A DNA stretch of 64,000 nucleotides from Stutzerimonas stutzeri. GTDB lineage: Bacteria > Pseudomonadota > Gammaproteobacteria > Pseudomonadales > Pseudomonadaceae. Within the stretch, counting starts at the first letter, position 1, and each line of letters starts with the position of its first letter. Positions 44,277 through 54,360 of this stretch are shown here, one piece after another. The stretch covers positions 208,615 to 272,614 of the forward strand of contig DDVX01000019.1 in the NCBI GenBank assembly GCA_002345575.1. The letters are read 5' to 3'. The notes beneath the pieces were generated by a model. It was not told the DNA's origin. It saw nothing but the letters and a program-made list of their open reading frames with translations, and made no database searches. A program made the translations under genes and the position numbers.

Positions 44277-44280
44277 AATG

Positions 44281-45534
44281 TCAATCCCAGCTCAACGCCC
44301 CACCCGTCTGATACTCAATCACCCGCGTCTCAAAGAAGTTCTTCTCCTTCTTCAAATCCATGATCTCGCTCATCCACGGGAACGGGTTAGTGGTGCCTGG
44401 ATACTCTTCCTTCAAACCGATCTGCGTCAGACGACGGTTCGCAATGAACTTGAGGTAGTCCTCCATCATCGCTGCGTTCATGCCGAGCACGCCGCGGGGC
44501 ATGGTGTCGCGGGCGTATTCGATTTCCAGTTGGGTGCCCTGGAGGATCATCTGGGTCGCTTCGTCCTTCATGGCGGCGTCCCACAGGTGCGGGTTTTCGA
44601 TCTTGATCTGGTTGATCACGTCGATGCCGAAGTTCAGGTGCATGGATTCGTCGCGCAGGATGTATTGGAACTGCTCGGCGGTGCCGGTCATCTTGTTGCG
44701 GCGGCCCATGGAGAGGATCTGGGTGAAGCCGCAGTAGAAGAAGATGCCTTCCAGGACGCAGTAGTAGGCGATGAGGTTGCGCAGGAACTCTTTGTCCGTC
44801 TCGACGGTGCCGGTGTTGAACATCGGGTCGGAGATCGAGCGGGTGTACTTGAGGCCCCAGCTGGCCTTTTTCGCGACGCTGGGGATCTCGTGGTACATGT
44901 TGAAGATCTCGCCTTCATCCATGCCCAGCGATTCGATGCAGTACTGGTAGGCGTGGGTGTGGATCGCCTCTTCGAAGGCTTGGCGCAGGATGTACTGGCG
45001 GCATTCGGGGTTGGTGATCAGGCGGTACACGGCCAGCACCAGGTTGTTGGCGACCAGGCTGTCGGCGGTGGAGAAGAAGCCCAGGTTGCGCTTGACGATG
45101 CGGCGCTCGTCTTCGGAGAGGCCGTCCTGGCTTTTCCACAGGGCGATGTCGGCGGTCATGTTGACCTCTTGCGGCATCCAGTGGTTGGCGCAGCCGTCGA
45201 GGTATTTCTGCCAGGCCCAGTCGTACTTGAAGGGCACGAGCTGGTTGAGGTCGGCGCGGGCGTTGATCATTTGCTTGTCGCCGACCTGAACGCGGGCGGA
45301 TTCGCCTTCAAGTTCGGCGAGGCCTTCCTGGATGTCGAGATCGTCCAGGGCTTTCTTCGCACGGGCGACGGCAGCGGAGTCGCCAGCGGCTACGGCGCGG
45401 GACTCTTCAACGGAGCCGGCGGCTTGGCTGTCCAGCTTGGCGGCATTTTGTTGCGCGGGTTGCGCGGCGGCACCTGGCGCGGCGGCCGGAGCGGTGGTGG
45501 TTTCTTCTTCGTCGAATTCGTCCCAGCTCAGCAT
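44281..45534 (-). CDS. nrdB: class Ia ribonucleotide reductase, beta subunit
   Basis: NrdB (417 residues) houses the di-iron tyrosyl radical that starts reduction of ribonucleotides. Ligand motifs are visible in ADSLVANN, EEAIHTHAYQYCIESLGMDEGEIFNMY and YILRDESMHLNFG. An N-terminal Ala/Gln-rich tail (about 10-80) precedes the fold. The ATG at 45534 (MLSWDEFDEEE) has AGGAG upstream. nrdA lies 301 bases upstream in the same direction, separated by REPs. Confidence 0.96.
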   Translation of the reverse strand: MLSWDEFDEEETTTAPAAAPGAAAQPAQQNAAKLDSQAAGSVEESRAVAAGDSAAVARAKKALDDLDIQEGLAELEGESARVQVGDKQMINARADLNQLVPFKYDWAWQKYLDGCANHWMPQEVNMTADIALWKSQDGLSEDERRIVKRNLGFFSTADSLVANNLVLAVYRLITNPECRQYILRQAFEEAIHTHAYQYCIESLGMDEGEIFNMYHEIPSVAKKASWGLKYTRSISDPMFNTGTVETDKEFLRNLIAYYCVLEGIFFYCGFTQILSMGRRNKMTGTAEQFQYILRDESMHLNFGIDVINQIKIENPHLWDAAMKDEATQMILQGTQLEIEYARDTMPRGVLGMNAAMMEDYLKFIANRRLTQIGLKEEYPGTTNPFPWMSEIMDLKKEKNFFETRVIEYQTGGALSWD

Positions 45535-45642
45535 GGCGGTTTCTCCTGATTGGGGACCGGCGCGGCCGGTCGGGTATGTTCGGGTGGCTTTTGGGTTGCA
45601 CGCAAAAGCGCGGAATCTGTTGTGGCTGTGGGCTGTGCCCAG

Positions 45643-45673
45643 CGGTGGATGCATAAAGCGGCATCCACCCTAC
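45643..45673 (-). repeat. REP element between nrdA and nrdB
   Basis: On the minus strand it reads GTAGGGTGGATGCCGC...GCATCCACCG. It belongs to the same family as the copies that flank the RAYT gene. Confidence 0.82.
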
Positions 45674-45731
45674 AAAGTGGTGCTGGCGTCGGGCTATGCG
45701 TTAACTCGGCTAGCGAGTTGGCGGATAGCGC

Positions 45732-45756
45732 TTCGCGGGCAAGCCCGCTCCTACAG
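45732..45756 (-). repeat. REP of the P. putida type
   Basis: CTTCGCGGGCAAGCCCGCTC followed by CTACAG is the well-known 'GTAGGAGCGGGCTTGCCCGCG' repeat family (given here in two parts), distinct from the GTAGGGTGGA type. The gap 45535-45835 holds this and the previous REP; I see no gene in it. Confidence 0.85.
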
Positions 45757-45835
45757 TGACGCTCAGCATGCCTGGGGAGCCGAAGCGGCCCGGCAACAAC
45801 GCGGGCGCGCTCAGGTTCGGGCGTCAGCTAACTCC

Positions 45836-48736
<2,901 letters not shown>

Positions 48737-48790
48737 GGGGTCTCCGGATTCTCTCTGTCTCAGTGCACGTGAGGTTCTTGGTCGCAATAA

Positions 48791-48816
48791 CCCCGCGCAG
48801 GCTGGCCTGCGCGGGG
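48791..48816. repeat. GC-rich hairpin in the nrdA leader
   Basis: CCCCGCGCAGG (48791-48801) and CCTGCGCGGGG (48806-48816) make a perfect 11-bp stem with a CTGG loop, 55 bases upstream of the nrdA ATG. On the minus strand no U run follows at once, so it may be a leader structure rather than a terminator. Confidence 0.55.
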
Positions 48817-48903
48817 ACAACAAAAGTGGTTTTTTCTGCCGCTTGTGCGGCGAGTCGGATGCTCCGAAGGATAGTCACCAGTCATGAGGTTAACAACCTC
48901 AAA

Positions 48904-48951
48904 ACACTAGATATTGTGTTTGCTGGTTATCGGATACACCCTTTATGGAAT
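48904..48951. promoter_or_regulatory. NrdR boxes upstream of nrdA
   Basis: ACACTAGATATTGTGT (48904-48919) fits the NrdR consensus ACAcwATATaTwGTGT closely. A second, degenerate half-site (48936-48951) lies 32 bases away, the usual three-helical-turn spacing. NrdR represses ribonucleotide reductase genes. The 731-base gap 48737-49467 holds these and the next two entries, and no gene that I can support. Confidence 0.7.
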
Positions 48952-49174
48952 GAAGAAAAGCAAAACAAACGGCTTCAGAAGCACGGCCCCAGAGCGTTTG
49001 CCGGAACCTGTAGAACAGGTTGGATACAAAACTCGAGGCGAAAAATTATTTTGCTTGCTTTTGTCGTTCGTAGTGTTCTATTGAGCGATTTGCCCCAATA
49101 TCTGGGGTTTTTTGCTGGGGGCGGCACCTTAATGCCGAGCTTGGCGTGATGCAAGGGCGTAGAAATGAACAAGC

Positions 49175-49183
49175 TGTGGATAA
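49175..49183 (-). promoter_or_regulatory. DnaA box
   Basis: TGTGGATAA is a perfect DnaA box on the minus strand (TTATCCACA), 440 bases upstream of nrdA. DnaA regulates nrdAB in E. coli. A nearby CTGTCCACA (49230-49238) is too weak to count as a second box. Confidence 0.5.
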
Positions 49184-49302
49184 CATGTGTGCCGTTTGTG
49201 GGTGAAAACCTGCCAGGCCACGCCATCGGCTGTCCACAGCGGTTTCGGATGAAATACATGTTCGGCCGTGCTTGCTCGGTACCTTTGAGCGTTTTCGGCT
49301 GA

Positions 49303-49318
49303 ACACTATATATAGTGG
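49303..49318. promoter_or_regulatory. third NrdR box, near the two-component genes
   Basis: ACACTATATATAGTGG is an excellent NrdR box with no partner at the usual spacing on either side. It is 567 bases from the nrdA ATG and 150 bases before the response regulator, so it could serve either gene, or it could be a lone site. Confidence 0.5.
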
Positions 49319-49467
49319 TTTGTCAAAGCGGCCCACGTCGTCTCTGGAGGCGGTAAAACAAGGGATGTGATTGGCAAACAAGCCTGTCTAGCGCGAAGGC
49401 TACGATGCTGCCCTCCGGCACTGGCGTAACGCTACAATGCCGCCGTTGCAACAAGGGAGGGGGCGTG

Positions 49468-50187
49468 GTGGATCAAGAGTCGTGGAACATCCTGATTGTC
49501 GAAGATGATCAGCGGCTGGCCGAGCTAACCCGGGAGTATCTCGAGGGCAACGGCTTACAGGTATCGGTCGAAGCCGACGGGGCTAAGGCGGCGGAGCGCA
49601 TCATCAGCGAGCGGCCCGATTTGGTGGTGCTTGATTTGATGTTGCCGGGCGAAGATGGCCTGAGCATCTGCCGCAAGGTGCGTGATCGCTACGATGGCCC
49701 GATCCTGATGCTCACCGCCCGTGCCGATGACCTTGATCAGGTGCTGGGCCTGGACAGCGGCGCTGACGACTATGTGTGCAAGCCGGTGCGGCCCCGGCTG
49801 CTGCTGGCGCGTATCCGCGCCTTGCTGCGCCGGCGCGACCATCTGGAAGCGCCGAGCAATAACAGCAAACGCCTGCAATATGGCCCGCTGGTGGTTGATA
49901 GCGCTCTGCGCGAAGCCTGGCTGCGCGGCGAGCTCATCGAGCTGACCGGGGCAGAGTTCGATCTGCTTTGGCTATTGACCTCCAATCCGGGGCGGACCAT
50001 GTCGCGCGAGGAAATCTTTGCCGAGCTGCGCGGTATCGAATACGACGGTCAGGACCGCTCCATCGATGTGCGTATTTCACGCATTCGCCCCCGGATCGGT
50101 GACGATCCCGACCACCCACGGCTGATCAAGACAGTGCGCGGCAAGGGCTATCTGTTCGTTTCCGAAGCGGCGCAAGCGCTGCAGTGA
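49468..50187 (+). CDS. OmpR-family response regulator, RstA-like
   Basis: This 239-residue regulator has a receiver domain with the acidic EDD (12-14), phosphorylation site D56 (LVVLDLMLPG) and CKP, then an OmpR winged helix (LLWLLTSNPGRTMSREEIF, IDVRISRIRPRIG). The neighbourhood of nrdA and the domain layout match RstA. The GTG at 49468 has AAGGGAGG upstream with 7-base spacing; a GTG at 49465 is also possible. Confidence 0.93.
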   Translation: MDQESWNILIVEDDQRLAELTREYLEGNGLQVSVEADGAKAAERIISERPDLVVLDLMLPGEDGLSICRKVRDRYDGPILMLTARADDLDQVLGLDSGADDYVCKPVRPRLLLARIRALLRRRDHLEAPSNNSKRLQYGPLVVDSALREAWLRGELIELTGAEFDLLWLLTSNPGRTMSREEIFAELRGIEYDGQDRSIDVRISRIRPRIGDDPDHPRLIKTVRGKGYLFVSEAAQALQ

Positions 50188-51797
50188 ACTCCATCTTCCT
50201 GCGTATCTACGGCGGCATGCTCGCCGTGTTGGTGCTTGTTGCGCTGCTGGGTGCCGGCGGCCTGCAACTGCTCAATGAGGTGCGCGCTGATCATCACCGG
50301 GAAACGCTGGCGAGCGGTACCTTCCGTCTGATGGCAAACAACATGAGCAGCATGACGCCCATTGAGCGGCGCCAGGCAGCCAATCTCTGGGGGCGCTTGC
50401 TAGGCGTGCCCTTGCGGGTGCGTACCCTGGATGACGTCAGCCTGGAAAGCCGTCTTGAAGCGCGCCTATTGCATGGGCAGGTGCTGGTGGAGAAGCTGCG
50501 CCCGCACAGCACGACGGTCTTTGCGTTGGTCAGCGATACCGACAGGCTGGTGCTGACCGCCGAAGTCGAACAGGTCAGCGAACAACTGGCGCGTGCAACC
50601 ATCTATCTGCTGATCGACGAGCTGATCCGCTTTCCCGAAGACGAACAGCCAAGGCGCTTGGCTGAACTCAAGCAGGCCCACGGTTTCGGCTATGCCCTCG
50701 AGCTGCTAACGCGTGACAGCGCCAGCCTGGATGATGACCAGCGTCGCCGTCTCGACGAGGGCGATACGGTGATGGCGCTGGACCAGGGCGGGGAGGCGGT
50801 GCGCGTATTTGCAGCGGTATCCGGCACCTCGTGGATCATGGCGCTGGGTCCGCTGTACCAGTTCAATCCCTATCCGCCGCATCTGTTACTGCTGATCGGC
50901 GCGCTCGGGCTGACGCTGATCGGGCTGACGGTCTATCTGCTGGTGCGTCAGCTGGAGCGGCGGCTGCGCGAAGTGGAAAGTGCCGCCACGCGCCTCGCCA
51001 ATGGCAACCTCGCCACGCGGGTGCCGGACGCCGGCAGCGATTCGGTGGGGCAGCTGGCGAGGGCCTTCAATGGCATGGCCGTTCAACTGCAACGCCTGCT
51101 GGCGGTGCAGCGGGAGATGGTCAGTGCGGTGGCGCATGAGCTACGCACGCCGGTGGCGCGCCTGCGTTTCGGTCTGGAGATGACTGCCGAAGCGCAAACC
51201 TCCGCAGCGCGTGAAAAGTACCTGCAGGGCATGGATGTCGACATCGACGATCTGGATCGGCTGGTGGATGAAATGCTGGTCTATACCCGGCTTGAACGCG
51301 GCTCGCCGGCGCTGAATTTCCAGAGCATCGATTTGGGGACGCTGGTCGATCAGGTGATCGTCGAGCTGGCGCCGTTGCGTGCGTATATCCGCATCGAGCG
51401 CGGCAATTGCGAGACGTTCGAGGGTGACTCTCTGGTCGAGGCCGAGCCGCATTACCTACGGCGGGCTTTGATCAATCTGGTCAGCAACGCCATGCGTCAC
51501 GCCGAAACTCGGGTGCTGGTGAGTTTTGTGCTGGATGCCGAGCGGGTGCGACTGAGCGTCGACGATGACGGGCCCGGGGTGCCGGAGGCGGATTGGGAGA
51601 AGGTTTTCACACCATTCTTGCGCCTGGACGACAGCCGCACGCGAGCATCCGGCGGCCATGGGCTGGGGTTGTCCATCGTGCGGCGGATCGCCTACTGGCA
51701 CGGTGGTCGCGCGCAAATCAGCCGCAGCGAACTGGGCGGCGCCTGCTTCAGCCTGGCCTGGCCGCGCCGGCAGGTGGTCAGCAGTAGCGCCTTGTAG
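50184..51797 (+). CDS. sensor histidine kinase, RstB-like
   Basis: This 537-residue kinase has two membrane helices (about 9-30 and 230-252) around a periplasmic sensor, a HAMP linker (VRQLERRLREVESAATRLANG), the H-box VAHELRTPVARLRF, and ATPase motifs VSNAMRHAE, DDDGPGVPE and GGHGLGLSIVRRI. The GTG start overlaps the regulator's TGA, so the pair is coupled. Its stop codon lies inside a REP-like repeat. Confidence 0.93.
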   Translation: MNSIFLRIYGGMLAVLVLVALLGAGGLQLLNEVRADHHRETLASGTFRLMANNMSSMTPIERRQAANLWGRLLGVPLRVRTLDDVSLESRLEARLLHGQVLVEKLRPHSTTVFALVSDTDRLVLTAEVEQVSEQLARATIYLLIDELIRFPEDEQPRRLAELKQAHGFGYALELLTRDSASLDDDQRRRLDEGDTVMALDQGGEAVRVFAAVSGTSWIMALGPLYQFNPYPPHLLLLIGALGLTLIGLTVYLLVRQLERRLREVESAATRLANGNLATRVPDAGSDSVGQLARAFNGMAVQLQRLLAVQREMVSAVAHELRTPVARLRFGLEMTAEAQTSAAREKYLQGMDVDIDDLDRLVDEMLVYTRLERGSPALNFQSIDLGTLVDQVIVELAPLRAYIRIERGNCETFEGDSLVEAEPHYLRRALINLVSNAMRHAETRVLVSFVLDAERVRLSVDDDGPGVPEADWEKVFTPFLRLDDSRTRASGGHGLGLSIVRRIAYWHGGRAQISRSELGGACFSLAWPRRQVVSSSAL

Positions 51798-51868
51798 GAG
51801 TTGGCTCTGCCCACGAACACGACTTTCGCGCTGGTGTGGTGGATTCACGGGCATGGCCCGTTCCCACA
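51794..51868. repeat. REP pair (BIME-like) between kinase and pcpS
   Basis: GTAGGAGTTGGCTCTGCC (51794-51811) begins within the kinase stop codon and is a degenerate GTAGGAG-type REP. A second copy facing it has the stem ACGGGC/GGCCCGT (51847-51861) followed by TCCCAC. This is a second REP family, not the RAYT-linked one. Confidence 0.6.
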
Positions 51869-51880
51869 GAAAATGGCGAT

Positions 51881-52603
51881 TTATCGGGCGATGCTGACGA
51901 GGCTCAGCAGATAACCCTCGAACTGCGCGAACTGACCCTCCAACTCGACGCCGCTTTTCCACTCTTGCGAAAGATCATTCAGCAGCCGCAGACGTGCCTG
52001 GCCATTGCCGTCCTGGTGGATCAGCTCAGCTTCCTGAAAATAGAAGCGTTTGTTCACCAACGGATAGAGCGCCTTGAATAGGCTTTCCTTGATCGAGAAG
52101 GTCAGGGTGACCCGCAGAGCACGTTGGGTGTCATCCAAATCGCCATAGCCTTCCAGTTCACGCGGTGTGAGGATTTCGGCGGCCAAACGGTCAGCCCGTG
52201 CGCTTGCCAGCAGCCGTTCTACGTCCAGTCCCAGTCCGCGCCATTGCTCAGCGCGTGCCGCAACTGCCGCAGCCCAGCCGGCGCCGTGGGTGATGGAACC
52301 GACAACCCCGGCGGGCCAACAAGGCGCACGGTCTTCGCCAACGGCTGGAATGCTCGCCACGCCAGTAGCTCTGCGCAGGGCTTCATGGGCGCAGAGACGG
52401 CCAGCGAGAAATTCGGTCTGGCGTTTACTCACTGCGTCCGGCGCGGGAATGCCCCAGCGATGAAAGTCCTCGACGTCGAGCAGGCGCGGGTCGAAGCGGG
52501 TGCTGAGCATCTGCACGCCGGGCAGGGCGCGAGGTAGCGGCCAGTGATCGAGCAGTGGCGAGCAACAGGCGGGAAGTTGAGGTTGGAGGGTTGTGGTGCT
52601 CAT
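51881..52603 (-). CDS. pcpS: 4'-phosphopantetheinyl transferase
   Basis: This 240-residue EntD/PcpS-type enzyme activates acyl and peptidyl carrier proteins with coenzyme A. The motifs are GLGLDVERL (metal-binding GxD) and FSIKESLFKALYP, with GSITHGAGWAAA and PAVGEDRAPCWP before them, all close to P. aeruginosa PcpS. Pseudomonads use one broad enzyme for fatty acid and siderophore synthesis. It lies 2 bases after the upstream LysR gene. Confidence 0.95.
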   Translation of the reverse strand: MSTTTLQPQLPACCSPLLDHWPLPRALPGVQMLSTRFDPRLLDVEDFHRWGIPAPDAVSKRQTEFLAGRLCAHEALRRATGVASIPAVGEDRAPCWPAGVVGSITHGAGWAAAVAARAEQWRGLGLDVERLLASARADRLAAEILTPRELEGYGDLDDTQRALRVTLTFSIKESLFKALYPLVNKRFYFQEAELIHQDGNGQARLRLLNDLSQEWKSGVELEGQFAQFEGYLLSLVSIAR

Positions 52604-52605
52604 GT

Positions 52606-53520
52606 CTATGCAGTCTCGGCGCTATCGTCGGGGCGGGCGAGAATCTTCGGCGCGGCTTCGAGAATCTGTCGCGAGAGATTTTCCATTCTGGGTGATTGCA
52701 CCTTCCAGGTGTGCCAGTACAGCGAGATATCCAGCGGCGAATCGCTGGCCAGATCGACCAGGGTGCCCTGCGCCAGGGCCTCGTGCAGCAGCAGTTCCGG
52801 CACCATGCCGTAGCCCAGACCATAGCGGATGGCGTTGAAGCGCGGCTCGGTACCGGGCACGAAATGGCAGGGATAAGCACCTTCCGGCAGGCCCAGTTGG
52901 CGCAGCAGGAAGGAGGAGGTGAGACGATCCTTGCGGGTGTAGGCGACGACCGGCGCCTTGCGCGCGGCGTTGCGCGTCAGGCCGTTGGAAAAATGCCGCT
53001 GGCGAAACTCGCTGGAGGCCACCAGCCGATAACGCATACTGCCCAGCGGGCTTGCGCTGCAGCCCCGCATGGGCTTGGGTTCGGTGCTGATACAGCCGAT
53101 GGCCAGGCCGGTTTCCAGTAGGTTGTAGGTGTGGTCTTGGTCTTCGACGTTCAGGTCGAGTAGCACCCGCTCACGCATCAGCACTTCGGCCAATGCCGGA
53201 AAGAACCAGGTGCCGAGGCTGTCAGCATTCAGCGCCGCGACCACTACCAGCGGCGCATCGCTGCGTTCGGCCAGGTCAGCCAGCAGATCGGCTTCCAGCA
53301 GGGCAGCGCGATTGAGGTATTGCAAAAGTCGCTGACCGATTTCGGTTGGCCGGCAGGGACGGCTGCGTACGATCAGGGCGTTGCCCAGTGTGCTTTCCAA
53401 AGCGCGAACGCGCTGTGAAATCGCCGGCGGGCTAAGGTGCAGAAGCTGGGCAGCCTGCTCGAAGCTGCCAGCCCTGATGACGGCGCGGAAGGCCTCGGTC
53501 TGCCGGGGATCGAGATTCAC
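52606..53520 (-). CDS. ArgP-like LysR-family regulator
   Basis: This 304-residue regulator has the N-terminal FRAVIRAGSFEQAAQLLHLSPPAISQRVRALES helix-turn-helix and the ALNADSLGTWFFPAL segment typical of ArgP/IciA. ArgP relatives sense Lys or Arg and control exporters. It is divergent from a TRIC-like membrane protein and co-directional with pcpS. The target is not obvious; the membrane protein gene is the likely one. Confidence 0.92.
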   Translation of the reverse strand: MNLDPRQTEAFRAVIRAGSFEQAAQLLHLSPPAISQRVRALESTLGNALIVRSRPCRPTEIGQRLLQYLNRAALLEADLLADLAERSDAPLVVVAALNADSLGTWFFPALAEVLMRERVLLDLNVEDQDHTYNLLETGLAIGCISTEPKPMRGCSASPLGSMRYRLVASSEFRQRHFSNGLTRNAARKAPVVAYTRKDRLTSSFLLRQLGLPEGAYPCHFVPGTEPRFNAIRYGLGYGMVPELLLHEALAQGTLVDLASDSPLDISLYWHTWKVQSPRMENLSRQILEAAPKILARPDDSAETA

Positions 53521-53641
53521 GCAGATGCACTCCGGTTAAGGAAAACTTTGTATTGCCTAAATTTGCTTACTTACAACAATCAGGACGCAGTGTGCCTCAT
53601 AATTGCGCTGCCTTTCATCCCTTGCCTGTTCTGGAGCCGCC

Positions 53642-54268
53642 GTGACCCTGTTGCATACCATCTATCTGATCGCGATTACGGCGGAAGCCATGTCCGGAGC
53701 CATCATGGGCATGCGGCGCGGCATGGATTTGTTCGGCATCTGCATGCTTGGCACAGTGACCGCACTGGGTGGCGGCACGGCGCGCGACATCCTGCTCGGC
53801 CATTATCCGGTGGGCTGGATTGCCAACCCCGAATACCTGGCCTTCACCATCGGCGCTTCCATTGTCACAGCGATGATTGCGCGGCACATGCATCATCTGC
53901 GTCAGGTCTTCCTTTGGGTCGACGGTCTGGGGCTGGTGGCCTTTACCGTCATCGGCTGCGGCGTGGCGCTGGAGATGGAAGCCCATCCGTCCATTGTGGT
54001 GCTGGCCGGGGTGATCACTGGGATCTTCGGTGGCCTGCTGCGCGACATCCTCTGCAATCAGGTGCCGCTGGTCATGCAGCGCGAACTCTATGCCACGGTG
54101 GCGTTGTTCACTGGCGTGTTCTATGTGGGCATGCTCTGGCTTGAGGTCAACAGTTCATTGGCCACGCTGCTGGCGCTGGGCTGCGGCTTCCTGTTCCGGG
54201 TGCTGGCGATGACCTTTAGCTGGAAACTGCCAGATTTCCAAGGCAAGGATATTCGCGGCCTGGACTGA
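53642..54268 (+). CDS. UPF0126/TRIC-family membrane protein
   Basis: This 208-residue protein has about seven hydrophobic helices in two repeats, each with a glycine-rich GGGTARDILLG or GGLLRDILCNQ turn. This is the bacterial trimeric intracellular cation channel/UPF0126 family, which includes E. coli YicG, reported as a glycine transporter. The start is a GTG with GGAG 5 bases upstream. An ArgP-like regulator lies opposite, suggesting amino-acid control. Confidence 0.87.
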   Translation: MTLLHTIYLIAITAEAMSGAIMGMRRGMDLFGICMLGTVTALGGGTARDILLGHYPVGWIANPEYLAFTIGASIVTAMIARHMHHLRQVFLWVDGLGLVAFTVIGCGVALEMEAHPSIVVLAGVITGIFGGLLRDILCNQVPLVMQRELYATVALFTGVFYVGMLWLEVNSSLATLLALGCGFLFRVLAMTFSWKLPDFQGKDIRGLD

Positions 54269-54360
54269 CCTGTCATTGACCCACTCACGGATGAGAGGGC
54301 AGATTCCCCGTCAGCGAGTCGCTACACTGCTGGCTGGCAATCATGGGAATGGACGGATTC

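Noticed and set aside
44278..45549. 423-codon frame opposite nrdB, and a 462-codon one opposite nrdA (47312-48700)
   Set aside because: Both are mirror frames of essential genes, dominated by Val, Leu, Gly, His and Asp runs with no domain.
48763..49149. 128-codon plus-strand frame upstream of nrdA
   Set aside because: It covers the GC hairpin and NrdR box, has no family likeness, and starts within the nrdA leader.
49230..49238. second DnaA box
   Set aside because: CTGTCCACA has two mismatches to TTATCCACA.
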